Shown piece after piece: positions 50,463 through 59,484 of a stretch of DNA of 64,000 bases (positions are counted from its first letter, which is position 1; each line of letters starts with the position of its first letter). Where the stretch lies: NCBI RefSeq assembly GCF_001698125.1, contig NZ_CP013854.1, positions 4,650,001 to 4,714,000 of the forward strand. The letters are read 5' to 3'. The DNA is from Pseudonocardia sp. HH130630-07 (GTDB taxonomy: Bacteria; Actinomycetota; Actinomycetes; Mycobacteriales; Pseudonocardiaceae). The position numbers were made by a program, and so were the translations under genes. Under the pieces are notes generated by a model that worked only from the letters and a program-made list of their open reading frames with translations, was not told the origin of the DNA and did not search any database.

Positions 50463-52145
50463 TCAGCCGATCACGATGTAGAGAACCACGGTCATGGCGA
50501 GCACCACGGCGGCGAGCACCGCAGGCGAGCGGTACCACCCGGCGTCCTCACCCTCGCTCGAGTGGGTCCGGGCCTCCTTCGGCGTGAGGCCCCAGACGAG
50601 CCCGACCAGCTCGGTGTCCGGCTTCGGCGTGGTCACCACGGAGACCGCACCCGCGACCCCGACACCGACGACGAACGCGGCGATCGCGCCCACGAAGCTA
50701 CCGGCCTGGCTGGACATCTCCCAGACCCCGACGCGCACCAGCACGTCGACCGCGACGGCGGCCACGTTGCCCGACAGCAGCCCGATCCAGGCCGACGGCC
50801 CGGTCATGCGCTTCCAGAACAGACCCAGGATGAAGATCGCGAACAGCGGGGCGTTGAAGAAGCTGAACAGGGACTGGATGTAGTCCATCAGGTTCTCCGA
50901 GCCCGAGGCGATGAACGCCGTCCCGATCGCCAGCACACAGCCGACGATCGTGACCAGCCGGCCGACCCGGAGGTAGTAGCCGTCGGCCCGGTCCGGGCGC
51001 AGCCAGTCCTGCCAGATGTCGTAGGTGAACACCGTGTTGAACGAGCTGATGTTCGCCGCCATGCCGGCCATGAACGCGGCCAGCAGGCCGGCGATCGCCA
51101 CGCCGAGGATGCCGTTCGGCAGGACCTCCTTCATCAGCAGCGACAGCGCGTTGTTGTAGGTGATCCCCTCGACGCCCTCGCCGCCGGCCTTCACCGCGCT
51201 GATCTGCGGGACGAGGATCCCGGCGATCATGCCCGGGGTCACGATGACCAGCACGACCAGCGCCTTCGGGAACGCGCCGATGATCGGCGTGCGCCGCGCG
51301 GCGGACATGCTCTTCGCCGACAGGGCGCGCTACACCTCGGCGAAGTTCGTCGTCCAGTACCCGAAGGAGAGCACGAAGCCGAGACCGAACACGATGCCCA
51401 GCACCGAGAGGAACGGGTTCGCGATCTCGGTCAGCGGCGTGCCGGGCCAGGCGTTGAGGTCCGCACCGCCGCTGGGGCCCTCGGTGACCGCCCTGGTCAG
51501 GCCGTCCCAGCCGCCGATCCGGTTGAGGCCGGCGACCGTGAGCGGGATCAGCAGGGCGAGGATGACGAAGAACTGCAGGACCTCGGTGTAGATCGCCGCG
51601 GACAGACCGCCGAGGGAGATGTACCCGAGGACGACGACCGCCGCGACCGGGATGGCCACGTAGAGCGACCAGCCGAGCAGGGCCTCCAGCACCAGGCCGA
51701 GGGAGAACAGGTTGACGCCGGCGATGAGGATCGACGCCACCGCGAACACGACGGCCTGGACCCGCTGGGTGGTCCGGTTGAACCGCTTGAGCAGGAACTC
51801 CGGGACGCTGCGGGCCTTCGAGCCGTAGTAGAAGGGCATCATCACGATGCCGAGGAAGACCATCGCCGGGATGGCGCCGAGCCAGTAGTAGTGCACGGTC
51901 GGGATGCCGAACTGGGCACCGTTCGCGACCATGCCGATCAGCTCGATCGCGCCGAGGTTGGCCGAGATGAACGCCAGGCCGGTGATCCAGGCCGGCAGCG
52001 AGCGGCCGGACAGCAGGAAGTCCAGGCTCGAGGAGACCGAGCGCCGGGCCGCGACGCCGATGCCCAGGACCAGCACGAAGTAGAAGGCGACCAGCAGGTA
52101 GTCGATGATGTTCGGATCCAGGCGGAGGATCTCCTGGGCGGTCAT
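50463..52145 (-). pseudogene. Sodium/sugar symporter (SSS family) interrupted by an amber codon
   Basis: 560-codon SglT/Na+-galactose symporter-like gene, one frame throughout except TAG at 51332-51330 (codon 272). Before the stop: MTAQEILRLDPNIIDYLLVA, SGRSLPAWITGLAFISANLGAIELIG, LSFGYWTTNFAEV. After it: RALSAKSMSAARRTPIIGAFPKALVVL, ending with VVLAMTVVLYIVIG. Family members read EVQR here, so CAG to TAG is the simplest event. The rest shows no further damage, so the change is recent, or is suppressed, or is a sequencing error. Next to deoR-galT, the substrate is probably galactose. Confidence 0.85.
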
Positions 52146-52204
52146 GCCCCGGCCTCCCCCGTGTCCCTGACGGCCCGATCGGGGGCCGCGCTGTTGTGAT
52201 CCAT
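52142..52204 (-). CDS. 20-aa small ORF coupled to the symporter
   Basis: ATG 52204 to TGA 52142, sharing ATGA with the symporter start. It has a good ribosome-binding site (GAGGAG about 8 nt upstream), whereas the symporter start has only a weak one of its own. Begins MDHNSAAPDRAV, hydrophilic. Likely a translated coupling peptide or small transporter-associated protein. Confidence 0.5.
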   Translation of the reverse strand: MDHNSAAPDRAVRDTGEAGA

Positions 52205-52452
52205 CTCGGGAACTCCTCGTCGGTGAGTCGTCAGGGGTCCGCGACTCGGGCGCCGGTGGGCGCAGCGCGAACCGACGCACAAGGTAGACCCCACTCGGAC
52301 AGAAGTGAACACGTTCGAGCGACTTTGTGACTCTTCAGTAACCTACGAGCGGCCACGATGCGCCGAACGGTCGACGAGTGGCTCCTTGCTTAGCGTTCGA
52401 ATTTGTTGCATTGTGTGCGGGTGACTCCGTGTGGTGACCAGGACGTACCGCG
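52205..52452. promoter_or_regulatory. Divergent promoter region between symporter and deoR-galT
   Basis: AT-richer than its surroundings. CGTTCGA occurs at 52312-52318 (inside GAACACGTTC, a GAAC/GTTC dyad) and at 52394-52400. Plus strand: TTGCTT (52385), 17-bp spacer, CATTGT could be the deoR promoter. Minus strand: TTCACT, 17-bp spacer, TACCTT could drive the symporter. The repeats are candidate DeoR operators. Confidence 0.45.
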
Positions 52453-53244
52453 ATGAGCCTGCTGGCCGAGCAACGGCGCGAGGTGATCGTCGAGGCGGTG
52501 CGGAGCCGCGGGGCGGTACGGGTGTCCGAGCTCGCCGAGCGGCTCGGCGTGTCGGAGATGACGGTGCGCCGGGACCTCGACGTCCTGGCCCGGCGACGGC
52601 TGGTCGACAAGGTGCACGGCGGCGCGACGGCGATCGGCGAGCACACCACCGAGGAGCCCGGGTTCTCCGCCAAGTCGGTGCGCGAGCTCGCGGAGAAGGA
52701 GGCCATCGCAGCGGCCGCCGCGGACCTCGTCACGCCCGGCTCGGCCGTCGGCCTCTCCGCGGGGACGACGACCTGGCGGCTCGCGCACCTGCTGGCGAAG
52801 GTCCCCCGGCTGACCGTCGTCACCAACTCGCTCGCGGTGGCCGAGGCCCTGCACGTCGGTGGTGCCGAGGCGCGCGGTTCGACGGTGATCCTCACCGGTG
52901 GCGTCCGGACGCCGTCGGAGGCACTCGTCGGGCCGGTCGCGATCGCCTCGCTGCGCGCGCTGAACCTGGAGACGGTCTTCCTCGGCGTGCACGGCATGAC
53001 CGCCGCCGCCGGCTTCTCCACCCCGAACCTCACCGAGCGCGACACCAACCGCGCGCTCGTCGACGCCGGGCAGCAGCTCGTGGTCGTCGCGGACCACACC
53101 AAGTGGGGCACGGTCGGGATCTCCACCATCGCCGAGCTGAACGAGGCCGACGTGCTGGTGACCGACGCCGGCCTCGCCGACGCCGACCGCGCGGTCCTCG
53201 AGGGCGAGGTCGACCGCGTGCTCATCACCCACCCCGGGAAGTAG
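52453..53244 (+). CDS. DeoR/GlpR family sugar regulator
   Basis: 263 aa. N-terminal HTH LLAEQRREVIVEAVRSRGAVRVSELAERLGVSEMTVRRDLDVLARRRLVDKVHGGA; C-terminal sugar-phosphate-binding domain with VGLSAGTTTWRLA, VVTNSLAVAEAL, DHTKWG. Likely senses a galactose-pathway sugar phosphate. ATG 52453. Followed 8 bp later by galT. Confidence 0.94.
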   Translation: MSLLAEQRREVIVEAVRSRGAVRVSELAERLGVSEMTVRRDLDVLARRRLVDKVHGGATAIGEHTTEEPGFSAKSVRELAEKEAIAAAAADLVTPGSAVGLSAGTTTWRLAHLLAKVPRLTVVTNSLAVAEALHVGGAEARGSTVILTGGVRTPSEALVGPVAIASLRALNLETVFLGVHGMTAAAGFSTPNLTERDTNRALVDAGQQLVVVADHTKWGTVGISTIAELNEADVLVTDAGLADADRAVLEGEVDRVLITHPGK

Positions 53245-53252
53245 GACAGGAC

Positions 53253-54341
53253 GTGCAGAAGGTGCAGAGACTCTCGACCCGGATGTCGGACGGCCGGGAG
53301 GTCATCTGGTTCGACGGCCCGGAGCATCCGCCCCGGGACCCGGCGGCGCTGGTGGACCACCGGGACCTGCCGCGGGTCGTCCCGGCATCGCAGCTGCGCT
53401 ACGACGAGCTGGCCGGGGAGTGGGTGACGATCGCGGCGCACCGCCAGGACCGGACCTACCAGCCACCGGCCGACCAGTGCCCGCTGTGCCCGACCATCGA
53501 GGGCCGGCTGACCGAGGTTCCCGCGCCGGAGTACGGCGTGGTGGCGTTCGAGAACCGCTTCCCGTCGTTCGGCTCGGCGCCCGGCGCCCCGCTGCCGGAG
53601 CCGGGCCCGGTGCCGCAGGCGGCGTCCGGGCGGTGCGAGGTCGTGTGCTTCACCGACGACCACGCGACGCCGTTCTCCCGGCTGCCCCCGGAGCGGGTGC
53701 GCCTGGTGCTGGAGGCGTGGGCGGACCGGACCGCGGAGCTGGGCGCCCGGCCGGGCGTGCGGTACGTGTTCCCGTTCGAGAACCGGGGCGCCGAGATCGG
53801 GGTGACCCTGGCCCACCCGCACGGCCAGATCTACGCCTACCCGTACCTGCCGCCGTTCCCGGCGCGGATGCTCGCGCACGTGGCCGCGCACCGCGAGGCG
53901 ACCGGGGAGAACCTGATCGACGCCCGGCTCGCCGCGGAGCGTGCGGGGGAGCGGGTCGTCGTGGCCGGCGAGCACTGGACGGCGTTCGTCCCGGAGGCGG
54001 CGCGCTGGCCGGTCGAGGTGCACCTGTTCCCGAACCGGCCCACCCCGGACCTCCCGGCGCTGGACGAAGCACAGCGCGCGGAGTTCCCACACGTCTACCT
54101 GGACCTGCTGCGCCGGCTCGACGCGCTCTACGACGACGAGCTGCCCTACGTCGCCGGCTGGAACCAGGCGCCGGTCCTGGAGTCCGACGGCCGCTCCGAC
54201 GCCCGGCTGCACCTGCGGGTGCACTCGATCCGCCGGGCTCCCGGGAAGATCAAGTATCTGGCCGGCTCGGAGTCCGGTGCCGGGGCGTTCATCTCCGACG
54301 TGCTGCCCGAGGCGGTGGCGCAGCGGCTCCGCTCGCTCTGA
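53253..54341 (+). CDS. galT: Galactose-1-phosphate uridylyltransferase
   Basis: 362 aa, Leloir pathway. Zn-site CPLCP, middle FENRFPSF and active-site HPHGQIYAYPYLP, with the nucleophilic His in HPH. C-terminal half WPVEVHLFPNRPTPDLPALDEAQR and NQAPVLESDGRSDARLHLRVHSIRRAPGKIKYLAGSE. GTG 53253 just after deoR; a later GTG (53262) or ATG (53283) is possible. No galK or galE in the window. A strong hairpin follows. Confidence 0.95.
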   Translation: MQKVQRLSTRMSDGREVIWFDGPEHPPRDPAALVDHRDLPRVVPASQLRYDELAGEWVTIAAHRQDRTYQPPADQCPLCPTIEGRLTEVPAPEYGVVAFENRFPSFGSAPGAPLPEPGPVPQAASGRCEVVCFTDDHATPFSRLPPERVRLVLEAWADRTAELGARPGVRYVFPFENRGAEIGVTLAHPHGQIYAYPYLPPFPARMLAHVAAHREATGENLIDARLAAERAGERVVVAGEHWTAFVPEAARWPVEVHLFPNRPTPDLPALDEAQRAEFPHVYLDLLRRLDALYDDELPYVAGWNQAPVLESDGRSDARLHLRVHSIRRAPGKIKYLAGSESGAGAFISDVLPEAVAQRLRSL

Positions 54342-54358
54342 ACCGGTCCCGGACGCGA

Positions 54359-54396
54359 ATCGAGGCCGGTCCCCTCCCCAGGGGACCGGCCTCGAT
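54359..54396. terminator. Bidirectional hairpin terminator after galT
   Basis: 17-bp perfect stem (54359-54375 / 54380-54396) with a CCCC loop, between convergent galT and NlpC/P60 genes. It is followed by GAGTG; the end (CTCGATGAGTG) resembles the end of the palindromic repeat family (CTCCATGAGTG). Confidence 0.75.
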
Positions 54397-54413
54397 GAGT
54401 GCGGGGGTGCGGG

Positions 54414-55547
54414 TCAGACGCGCGTCGCGCTGTTGAACGGCATCGCGTCGATGTCGGAGTACTTCACCGGCTCGCCGCTGGTGGACGCGTGCAGGATCTT
54501 GCCGTTGCCGGCGTAGATGCCGACGTGGCTGACCGGGGAGTAGAAGAACACCATGTCCCCGGGCTTGAGGTCGCTCTTCGAGACGGACTCGCCGGAGTCC
54601 TGGGCCTGGGAGCTGGACGTGCGCGGCAGGTCGATGCCGACCTGCTCGAAGGCCCACACCATGAGGCCGGAGCAGTCGAACGCGCTCGGGCCGGTGGCGC
54701 CCCACTTGTAGGGGGTGCCGAGCTTGGTCTTGGCGGCGGCGAGCGCCTGCAGGCCGCCGCTGGACCCGCTGAAGTCGGTGACCGGGTCACCGGCGACGGA
54801 GCCGGTGCCCGCGCCGTCGCGCACGGCGGACCGGGCCTTCTCGCGGGCCTCGTCGGCCTTCGCCTCGGCGTCCCGCTTCGCGACCGCGGCGATCCGGGCC
54901 ACGTCGGCCTGCTCGAACGCCTGCGGGACGGCGGAGGTGACGTGCTCCAGGCCGCTGCCGATCGAGCTGGCGGCCTCGCTGTCCCCGGGCCCGCCCTGGT
55001 CGGCCCCGGCGGCCGGCACGGACAGGCGCATGGTGGCCTGCTCGGTGGTGCCCGTCGTGAGGTCCATGTCCGCGGCCTGGTCGAGGGGTGCGGCGTCCGG
55101 CGTGTTGAGCGAGGTCACCACGCCCATCACGGCGGTGGCCCCGACGAGCGTGGCCGACATCGTCGCCGCGACGGCGCGCGGGCGGCTGCCGAGCGGACCG
55201 GTGCCGGAGTCGCCCTGGATCAGGCCGATCGCCGAGCGGGCCGTGACACCGGCCGGGACGTCGCGGGTGACGACCGTGTCGGCGCCGGTCCCGGGGGCCT
55301 CCGGGGTGGTGTCCGGCAGCGCGATGCGCTCGGTGGCGGGGCCGAAGGCCCCGGTGCCGGCCTCACGGGCGGCGCGGCGGCCGCCGGAGGCAGGGGTGTC
55401 GAAGCCGGCCTCGGAGTAGCGGGCGAGCAGCTCGGCCGCGGAGATTCCGGAGGAGTCGTCGTCGCGGTGGCGACGGCGCCGGGGGATCTCGGTTCCGGCG
55501 ACGTCGGGGGCGTCGCTCGGGCGCAGTGCTGGGATCGCTGTGGTCAT
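54414..55547 (-). CDS. NlpC/P60 peptidoglycan endopeptidase with membrane anchor
   Basis: 377 aa. Cytoplasmic N-terminus of about 130 residues, one transmembrane helix (AVAATMSATLVGATAVMGVVTSL), a coiled-coil-prone stalk (AKRDAEAKADEAREKARSAV), then NlpC/P60: LGTPYKWGATGPSAFDCSGLMVWAFEQVG (Cys), SHVGIYAGNGKILHAST (two His). Cleaves stem-peptide D-Glu-mDAP bonds. ATG 55547. The long cytoplasmic N-terminus is a less common feature and resembles phospho-regulated anchors. Confidence 0.93.
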   Translation of the reverse strand: MTTAIPALRPSDAPDVAGTEIPRRRRHRDDDSSGISAAELLARYSEAGFDTPASGGRRAAREAGTGAFGPATERIALPDTTPEAPGTGADTVVTRDVPAGVTARSAIGLIQGDSGTGPLGSRPRAVAATMSATLVGATAVMGVVTSLNTPDAAPLDQAADMDLTTGTTEQATMRLSVPAAGADQGGPGDSEAASSIGSGLEHVTSAVPQAFEQADVARIAAVAKRDAEAKADEAREKARSAVRDGAGTGSVAGDPVTDFSGSSGGLQALAAAKTKLGTPYKWGATGPSAFDCSGLMVWAFEQVGIDLPRTSSSQAQDSGESVSKSDLKPGDMVFFYSPVSHVGIYAGNGKILHASTSGEPVKYSDIDAMPFNSATRV

Positions 55548-56011
55548 CCGTGGGTCCTCGCCGCCACGGGCACTCCGGCTCTTCGGGGGTCGAGCCGGAC
55601 GGCGTGTCCGTCCCCGCCGCATGCTGGGTGGGCGCCAGGGGGAGTGTCGGCAGGCGGGGGAGCAGGCGGCCGACCGGGCGCGCCGGTCGACATCTCGTCG
55701 GCCAGCACGAAGGACCGTAACCGCCCCGTGACTCACATGCCTGTCAGCTCCGGGGGGTGTGCGACGAACGGTGGGTCCTGCGCGATCCGCGTGCCCGTCG
55801 GCCGCTGAGCGGTGCCCGTGCGGCCGTTCGGTGCCGAGCAGGCCCTCTGCTGCGACGAACGGTCACCGATCGAGGTCGCGCCGCGTGTCGAACGGGTGAC
55901 GGGTCGTCGATGTCGGCCACGTCACCGTCTAACCATCACAAGCCCATTGAAGGGTTAGGACAGTGCGGCTACCGTCGCTGGTAACCAGTTCAAGCGATCA
56001 GAGGAGTTAGA
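55548..56011. promoter_or_regulatory. Divergent intergenic region upstream of NlpC/P60 and hydrolase genes
   Basis: 464 bp without a supported gene. Near the hydrolase: CTAACC (55929-55934) and GGTTAG (55953-55958) form an inverted repeat, and CTGGT-A-ACCAG (55978-55988) is an 11-bp palindrome just before GAGGAG. On the NlpC side TACGGT (minus, near 55718) could be a -10. I looked for a c-di-AMP (ydaO) riboswitch and did not find its conserved strands. Confidence 0.4.
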
Positions 56012-56890
56012 ATGTCCGAGATCCGGCACCTCGAGACCACGGTCGACGGTCTGCGCGTCTTCTACCGCGCGGCCGGACCGGCCGACGGCGAGACCGTGCT
56101 CCTGCTGCACGGCTACCCGACCGGCTCGCGCATGTTCCGCCGGCTCATCCCGCGCCTGGCCGAGCGGTACCGGGTGATCGCGCCGGACCACATCGGCTTC
56201 GGCCGCTCGGCCACACCCACCGTCGAGGAGTTCGACTACACCTTCGACCGGCTGACCGACGTCACCGAGGGACTGCTCGACCAGCTGGGCGTCGACCGGT
56301 TCGCGATGTACGTGCAGGACTACGGCGCCCCGGTCGGCTGGCGGCTCGCGCTGCGCCGCCCGGGGGCGGTGTCGGCGATCGTCAGCCAGAACGGTAACGC
56401 CTACGAGGAGGGCTTCGTCCCGGGGTTCTGGCAGCCGGTGTGGGACTACGGCGCCGATCCGTCCCCGGAGCGCGAGGCGGCCGTGCGGCAGATGCTCACC
56501 CGGGACGCGATCCGCTGGCAGTACGTCACCGGGGTCGCGGAACCGGACCTCCTCGACCCCGACGCGTGGGCGCTCGACCACGCCGACGTCTCGCGCCCGG
56601 GCAACGACCTGGTCCAGCTGGCGCTGGTCCGGGACTACCCGGTGAACCGGCTGCGGTACCCGGCGCTGCACGAGTACTTCCGGACCTCGCAGGTGCCGCT
56701 GCTGGCGGTCTGGGGCGACGGTGACGAGATCTTCGGGCCGGCCGGCGCCCGCGCGTTCGCGACCGACCTGCCGGACGCGGAGATCCATCTCGTCCCCGGC
56801 GGGCACTTCCTGCTGGAGAGCGCTCCGGACACCGTCGCCGACCTCGTCGGATCGTTCCTCGGGCGCACCCTCGCGTCCGGCGGCGACTAG
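56012..56890 (+). CDS. Haloalkane-dehalogenase/epoxide-hydrolase-like alpha/beta hydrolase
   Basis: 292 aa. LLLHGYPTGSRMFRRLIPRLAERYRVIAPDHIGFGRS; nucleophile elbow MYVQDYGAPVGWRLALRRP places Asp (not Ser) at the nucleophile, as in haloalkane dehalogenases and epoxide hydrolases; His in VPGGHFLLE. ATG 56012 with GAGGAG. Two dyads lie upstream, suggesting regulated expression. The CGNR gene starts 10 bp later and may encode its regulator. Confidence 0.9.
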   Translation: MSEIRHLETTVDGLRVFYRAAGPADGETVLLLHGYPTGSRMFRRLIPRLAERYRVIAPDHIGFGRSATPTVEEFDYTFDRLTDVTEGLLDQLGVDRFAMYVQDYGAPVGWRLALRRPGAVSAIVSQNGNAYEEGFVPGFWQPVWDYGADPSPEREAAVRQMLTRDAIRWQYVTGVAEPDLLDPDAWALDHADVSRPGNDLVQLALVRDYPVNRLRYPALHEYFRTSQVPLLAVWGDGDEIFGPAGARAFATDLPDAEIHLVPGGHFLLESAPDTVADLVGSFLGRTLASGGD

Positions 56891-56893
56891 GTT
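56888..56893 (+). promoter_or_regulatory. -10 element overlapping the hydrolase stop codon
   Basis: TAGGTT starts at the TAG stop and ends 7 nt before GTG 56901, giving the CGNR gene its own leaderless start. Confidence 0.5.
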
Positions 56894-56900
56894 CACGGCC

Positions 56901-57458
56901 GTGGTGGACCTGCCCGACCTCGACCGTGCCGACCTGCTGCTGGACCTGCTGAACAGCGCGCCCGTCGTGGGTGCCGGGGCCGGTGCCGGCGTCGACGACC
57001 TGCTGGACACCGACGCCAGGGCCCGGGAGTGGGCACGGTCCCGTGGCGGCGCGGGGACCCCGGTGGAGGCCGCGCACCTGCGGGCGGCCCGCGGCGTCCT
57101 GCAGGAGGTCGTGCGCGACCGGCGCCCGGCGGCGGACCTGCAGCCGTTCGTCGACGGCGTGACGTGGCGCCCGGAGATCGGCGCCGCCGGGCTCCGGCTG
57201 TACCGGCACACCGGGGCGGCCGGGGACGCCGACCGGCTGCTGGCCGTGGCGGCGGTGCTCGCCTGGGGCGCGCTGGCCGAGCGGATGCCCGGCAGGCTCC
57301 GCCCCTGCGCGAACGGCGAGTGCCATCTGTTCCTGCTCGACCGCAGCCGCGCGAACACCGCCCGCTGGTGCTCCATGCGCAGCTGCGGCAACCGGATGAA
57401 GGCTCGTCGTCACCACGCCAGGGAGACCCCGGGGACCACCGGCTCCGGCACCCCCTGA
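56901..57458 (+). CDS. CGNR zinc-finger domain protein
   Basis: 185 aa. N-terminal ABATE-like helical domain (LDLLNSAPVV), C-terminal CGNR zinc finger CANGECHLFLLDRSRANTARWCSMRSCGNRMKARRHHAR with four Cys. Predicted DNA-binding regulator, usually stress- or ligand-responsive. GTG 56901 (or 56904). Confidence 0.92.
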   Translation: MVDLPDLDRADLLLDLLNSAPVVGAGAGAGVDDLLDTDARAREWARSRGGAGTPVEAAHLRAARGVLQEVVRDRRPAADLQPFVDGVTWRPEIGAAGLRLYRHTGAAGDADRLLAVAAVLAWGALAERMPGRLRPCANGECHLFLLDRSRANTARWCSMRSCGNRMKARRHHARETPGTTGSGTP

Positions 57459-57483
57459 TGCGGGCGCCGGAGCCGGCCCTCGG

Positions 57484-58251
57484 TCAGCGGCCGGTCCAGG
57501 TCGGCGTGCGCCGCTCGCCGAACGCCGCGACGGCGGCCCGGAAGTCGGCCGAGCCGTAGACCCGCTCGACGACGGCGGAGTCGTCGCGGTCCGGTCCCTC
57601 GTGCCGGTTGGCCAGCAGCTCCTTGGTCGCGAGGATCGTCAGCGGAGCCCCGGAGACGAGCCGCCCGCCGAGCTCGGCGACCCCGGCGTCGAGGTCGTCG
57701 ACCACCGCGTGCAGGAAGCCGGGCACCCGGCCCGCCTCCTCGGTGCCCAGGAGCCGGCCGGTGAGCAGCAGGTCCGCGGTGAGCCCGCGGCCGAGCGTCT
57801 CGACGAGCAGGTCCAGGGTGCGGGCGGACAGGCAGTTGCCCAGCGTGCGGGCGATCGGGACGCCGAACCGGGAGCCGGGGGTCGCGATCCGCAGGTCGGT
57901 GGCGCAGGCGATGCCGAGCCCACCGCCGACGCAGAAGCCGCCGACCGCGGACACCGTGGGCACCCGGACCGCGCGGACCCGGTCCAGGATGGCGGTGACC
58001 CGGTGCTCGTAGGCGACCCCGTCGGCGCCCGAGGTGAACGCCGCGAACTGGCCGATGTCGGTCCCGGCGACGAAGGCCTTCCCGCCCTCGCCGCGCACCA
58101 CCAGCGCCCGCACCGCGTCGTCGGCGTCGGCCCGCTCGCAGGCCGCGACCAGGGCGTCGTACATCTCCCAGGTGAGCGCGTTGTGCTGGGCGGCCCGGCG
58201 GAACGTCAGGGTGAGCACCCCGCCGTCCAGCTCCGTCGTGGTGTCGCTCAT
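57484..58251 (-). CDS. Enoyl-CoA hydratase/isomerase
   Basis: 255 aa crotonase. Oxyanion-hole strands KAFVAGTDIGQFAAF and SAVGGFCVGGGLGIACATDLRIAT, then RFGVPIARTLGNCLS. The usual second catalytic Glu position needs alignment. ATG 58251 overlaps the CoA-transferase stop (ATGA). Probably hydrates or isomerises the CoA ester made by its partner. Confidence 0.93.
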   Translation of the reverse strand: MSDTTTELDGGVLTLTFRRAAQHNALTWEMYDALVAACERADADDAVRALVVRGEGGKAFVAGTDIGQFAAFTSGADGVAYEHRVTAILDRVRAVRVPTVSAVGGFCVGGGLGIACATDLRIATPGSRFGVPIARTLGNCLSARTLDLLVETLGRGLTADLLLTGRLLGTEEAGRVPGFLHAVVDDLDAGVAELGGRLVSGAPLTILATKELLANRHEGPDRDDSAVVERVYGSADFRAAVAAFGERRTPTWTGR

Positions 58252-59411
58252 CGCCGTCCCTCCTCGACCGCGAGCTCGGCGAGCACGCTGTCGGTGTCCG
58301 CGCCGAGCGACGGCCCGGCGTTCGCCCGCCGGGCCGGGGTGCGGGAGAACCGCATCGGCGACCCGAGCTGGCGCACCGGGCCGAGCGCCGGGTGCTCGCC
58401 GTCCCAGAAGTAGTCCCGGTCGGTGAGCACCGGGTCGGTGAAGACCTCGTCGTAGCCGGCGAGGGCGGCGCAGGGCACGCCCGCCGCGTCCAGGGTGCTG
58501 CGGACGGCCGCGGTGGTCATGGTCGTCGTGACCTCCTCGATCCGGGCGATCAGCGCCGTCCGCTCGGCGAGCCGGCCGGACGGGTCGGCGAACCGCGGGT
58601 CGGACTCCAGCTCGGTGAGGTCCAGTGCCCGGCACAGCGCCGACCACAGGCGTTCGGTGTTCGCGCCGACGGTCACGTACCCGTCACCGGTACGGACCGC
58701 CTGGTAGGGCGCGTACCGCTGGTGTGCCGAGCCCTGCCGGACCGGCACCTCGCCGTCCCCGAAGTACATCCCGGCCTCCCACACCGCGAGCGAGACGCCG
58801 GACTCCAGCAGCGACACGTCGATGTGCTGCCCGGTGCCCGAGCGGTCCCGCTCGCGCAGCGCGGCGGTGACCGCGAGCGCCACGTACAGCGCGGTGACCA
58901 GGTCGCAGACCGGGACGCCGACCTTGACCGGGTCGCCGTCCGCGGTCCCGGTCACGCTCATCAGGCCGCTCGCGGCCTGGGCCATGATGTCCAGCCCCGG
59001 CCGGGACGACGCGGCGCCGTCCTGGCCCCAGCCCGACGCCGAGGCGTAGACGAGCTCCGGCCGCCGTGCGGCGAGCGCGGACCAGCCGAGCCCGAGGCGG
59101 TCCATCGCGCCGGGCCGCAGGTTCTCGACGACGACGTCGGCCCGGTCCACCAGCGCGAGGAACGCGGCCCTGCCCGCGTCGTCCTTCAGGTCGAGGACGA
59201 CGGACTCCTTGTTCCGGTTCATCCGCAGGAACGGCGAGCTCTCGCCGCCGGTGAACGGGCCGGCCGAGCGGGTCGGGTCACCGATCCCCGGCGGCTCGAC
59301 CTTGACGACCCGGGCGCCCAGGTCGGCGAGCTGCATGGTGGCGAACGGCGCCGCCATGAAGGCGCCGACCTCGAGCACGAGCACACCCTGCAGGGGCGGT
59401 GCGGTGGACAT
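58248..59411 (-). CDS. CaiB/BaiF family CoA-transferase (second)
   Basis: 387 aa. GVLVLEVGAFMAAPFATMQLADLGARVVKVEPPGIGDPTR, MNRNKESVVLDLKDDAGR, and SSRPGLDIMAQAASGLMSVTG, where the catalytic Asp is expected (GLD). Divergent from the GntR gene; the operator-like site at 59446-59456 lies in its promoter. Confidence 0.94.
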   Translation of the reverse strand: MSTAPPLQGVLVLEVGAFMAAPFATMQLADLGARVVKVEPPGIGDPTRSAGPFTGGESSPFLRMNRNKESVVLDLKDDAGRAAFLALVDRADVVVENLRPGAMDRLGLGWSALAARRPELVYASASGWGQDGAASSRPGLDIMAQAASGLMSVTGTADGDPVKVGVPVCDLVTALYVALAVTAALRERDRSGTGQHIDVSLLESGVSLAVWEAGMYFGDGEVPVRQGSAHQRYAPYQAVRTGDGYVTVGANTERLWSALCRALDLTELESDPRFADPSGRLAERTALIARIEEVTTTMTTAAVRSTLDAAGVPCAALAGYDEVFTDPVLTDRDYFWDGEHPALGPVRQLGSPMRFSRTPARRANAGPSLGADTDSVLAELAVEEGRR

Positions 59412-59445
59412 CCATGACCTCCTCCGAGCCGACGGTCCGGCTCGA

Positions 59446-59457
59446 TATACGGTATAC
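59446..59457. promoter_or_regulatory. GntR operator candidate, site 1
   Basis: TATAC-G-GTATA palindrome (59446-59456) with the core ACGGTATAC (59449-59457), identical to the core of the 20-bp palindrome at 62511-62530. It contains TACGGT (plus) and TACCGT (minus), possible -10 elements for both directions. Confidence 0.6.
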
Positions 59458-59484
59458 AGGAACGAACGGGAGGGATCGGTACCC

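Noticed and set aside
55548..55990. c-di-AMP (ydaO) riboswitch upstream of the NlpC/P60 gene
   Set aside because: Common in front of actinobacterial NlpC/P60 genes, but the conserved strands (GGGGUGAAUC-type and GACCCGxCAGCUAACC-type) are not present on either strand.
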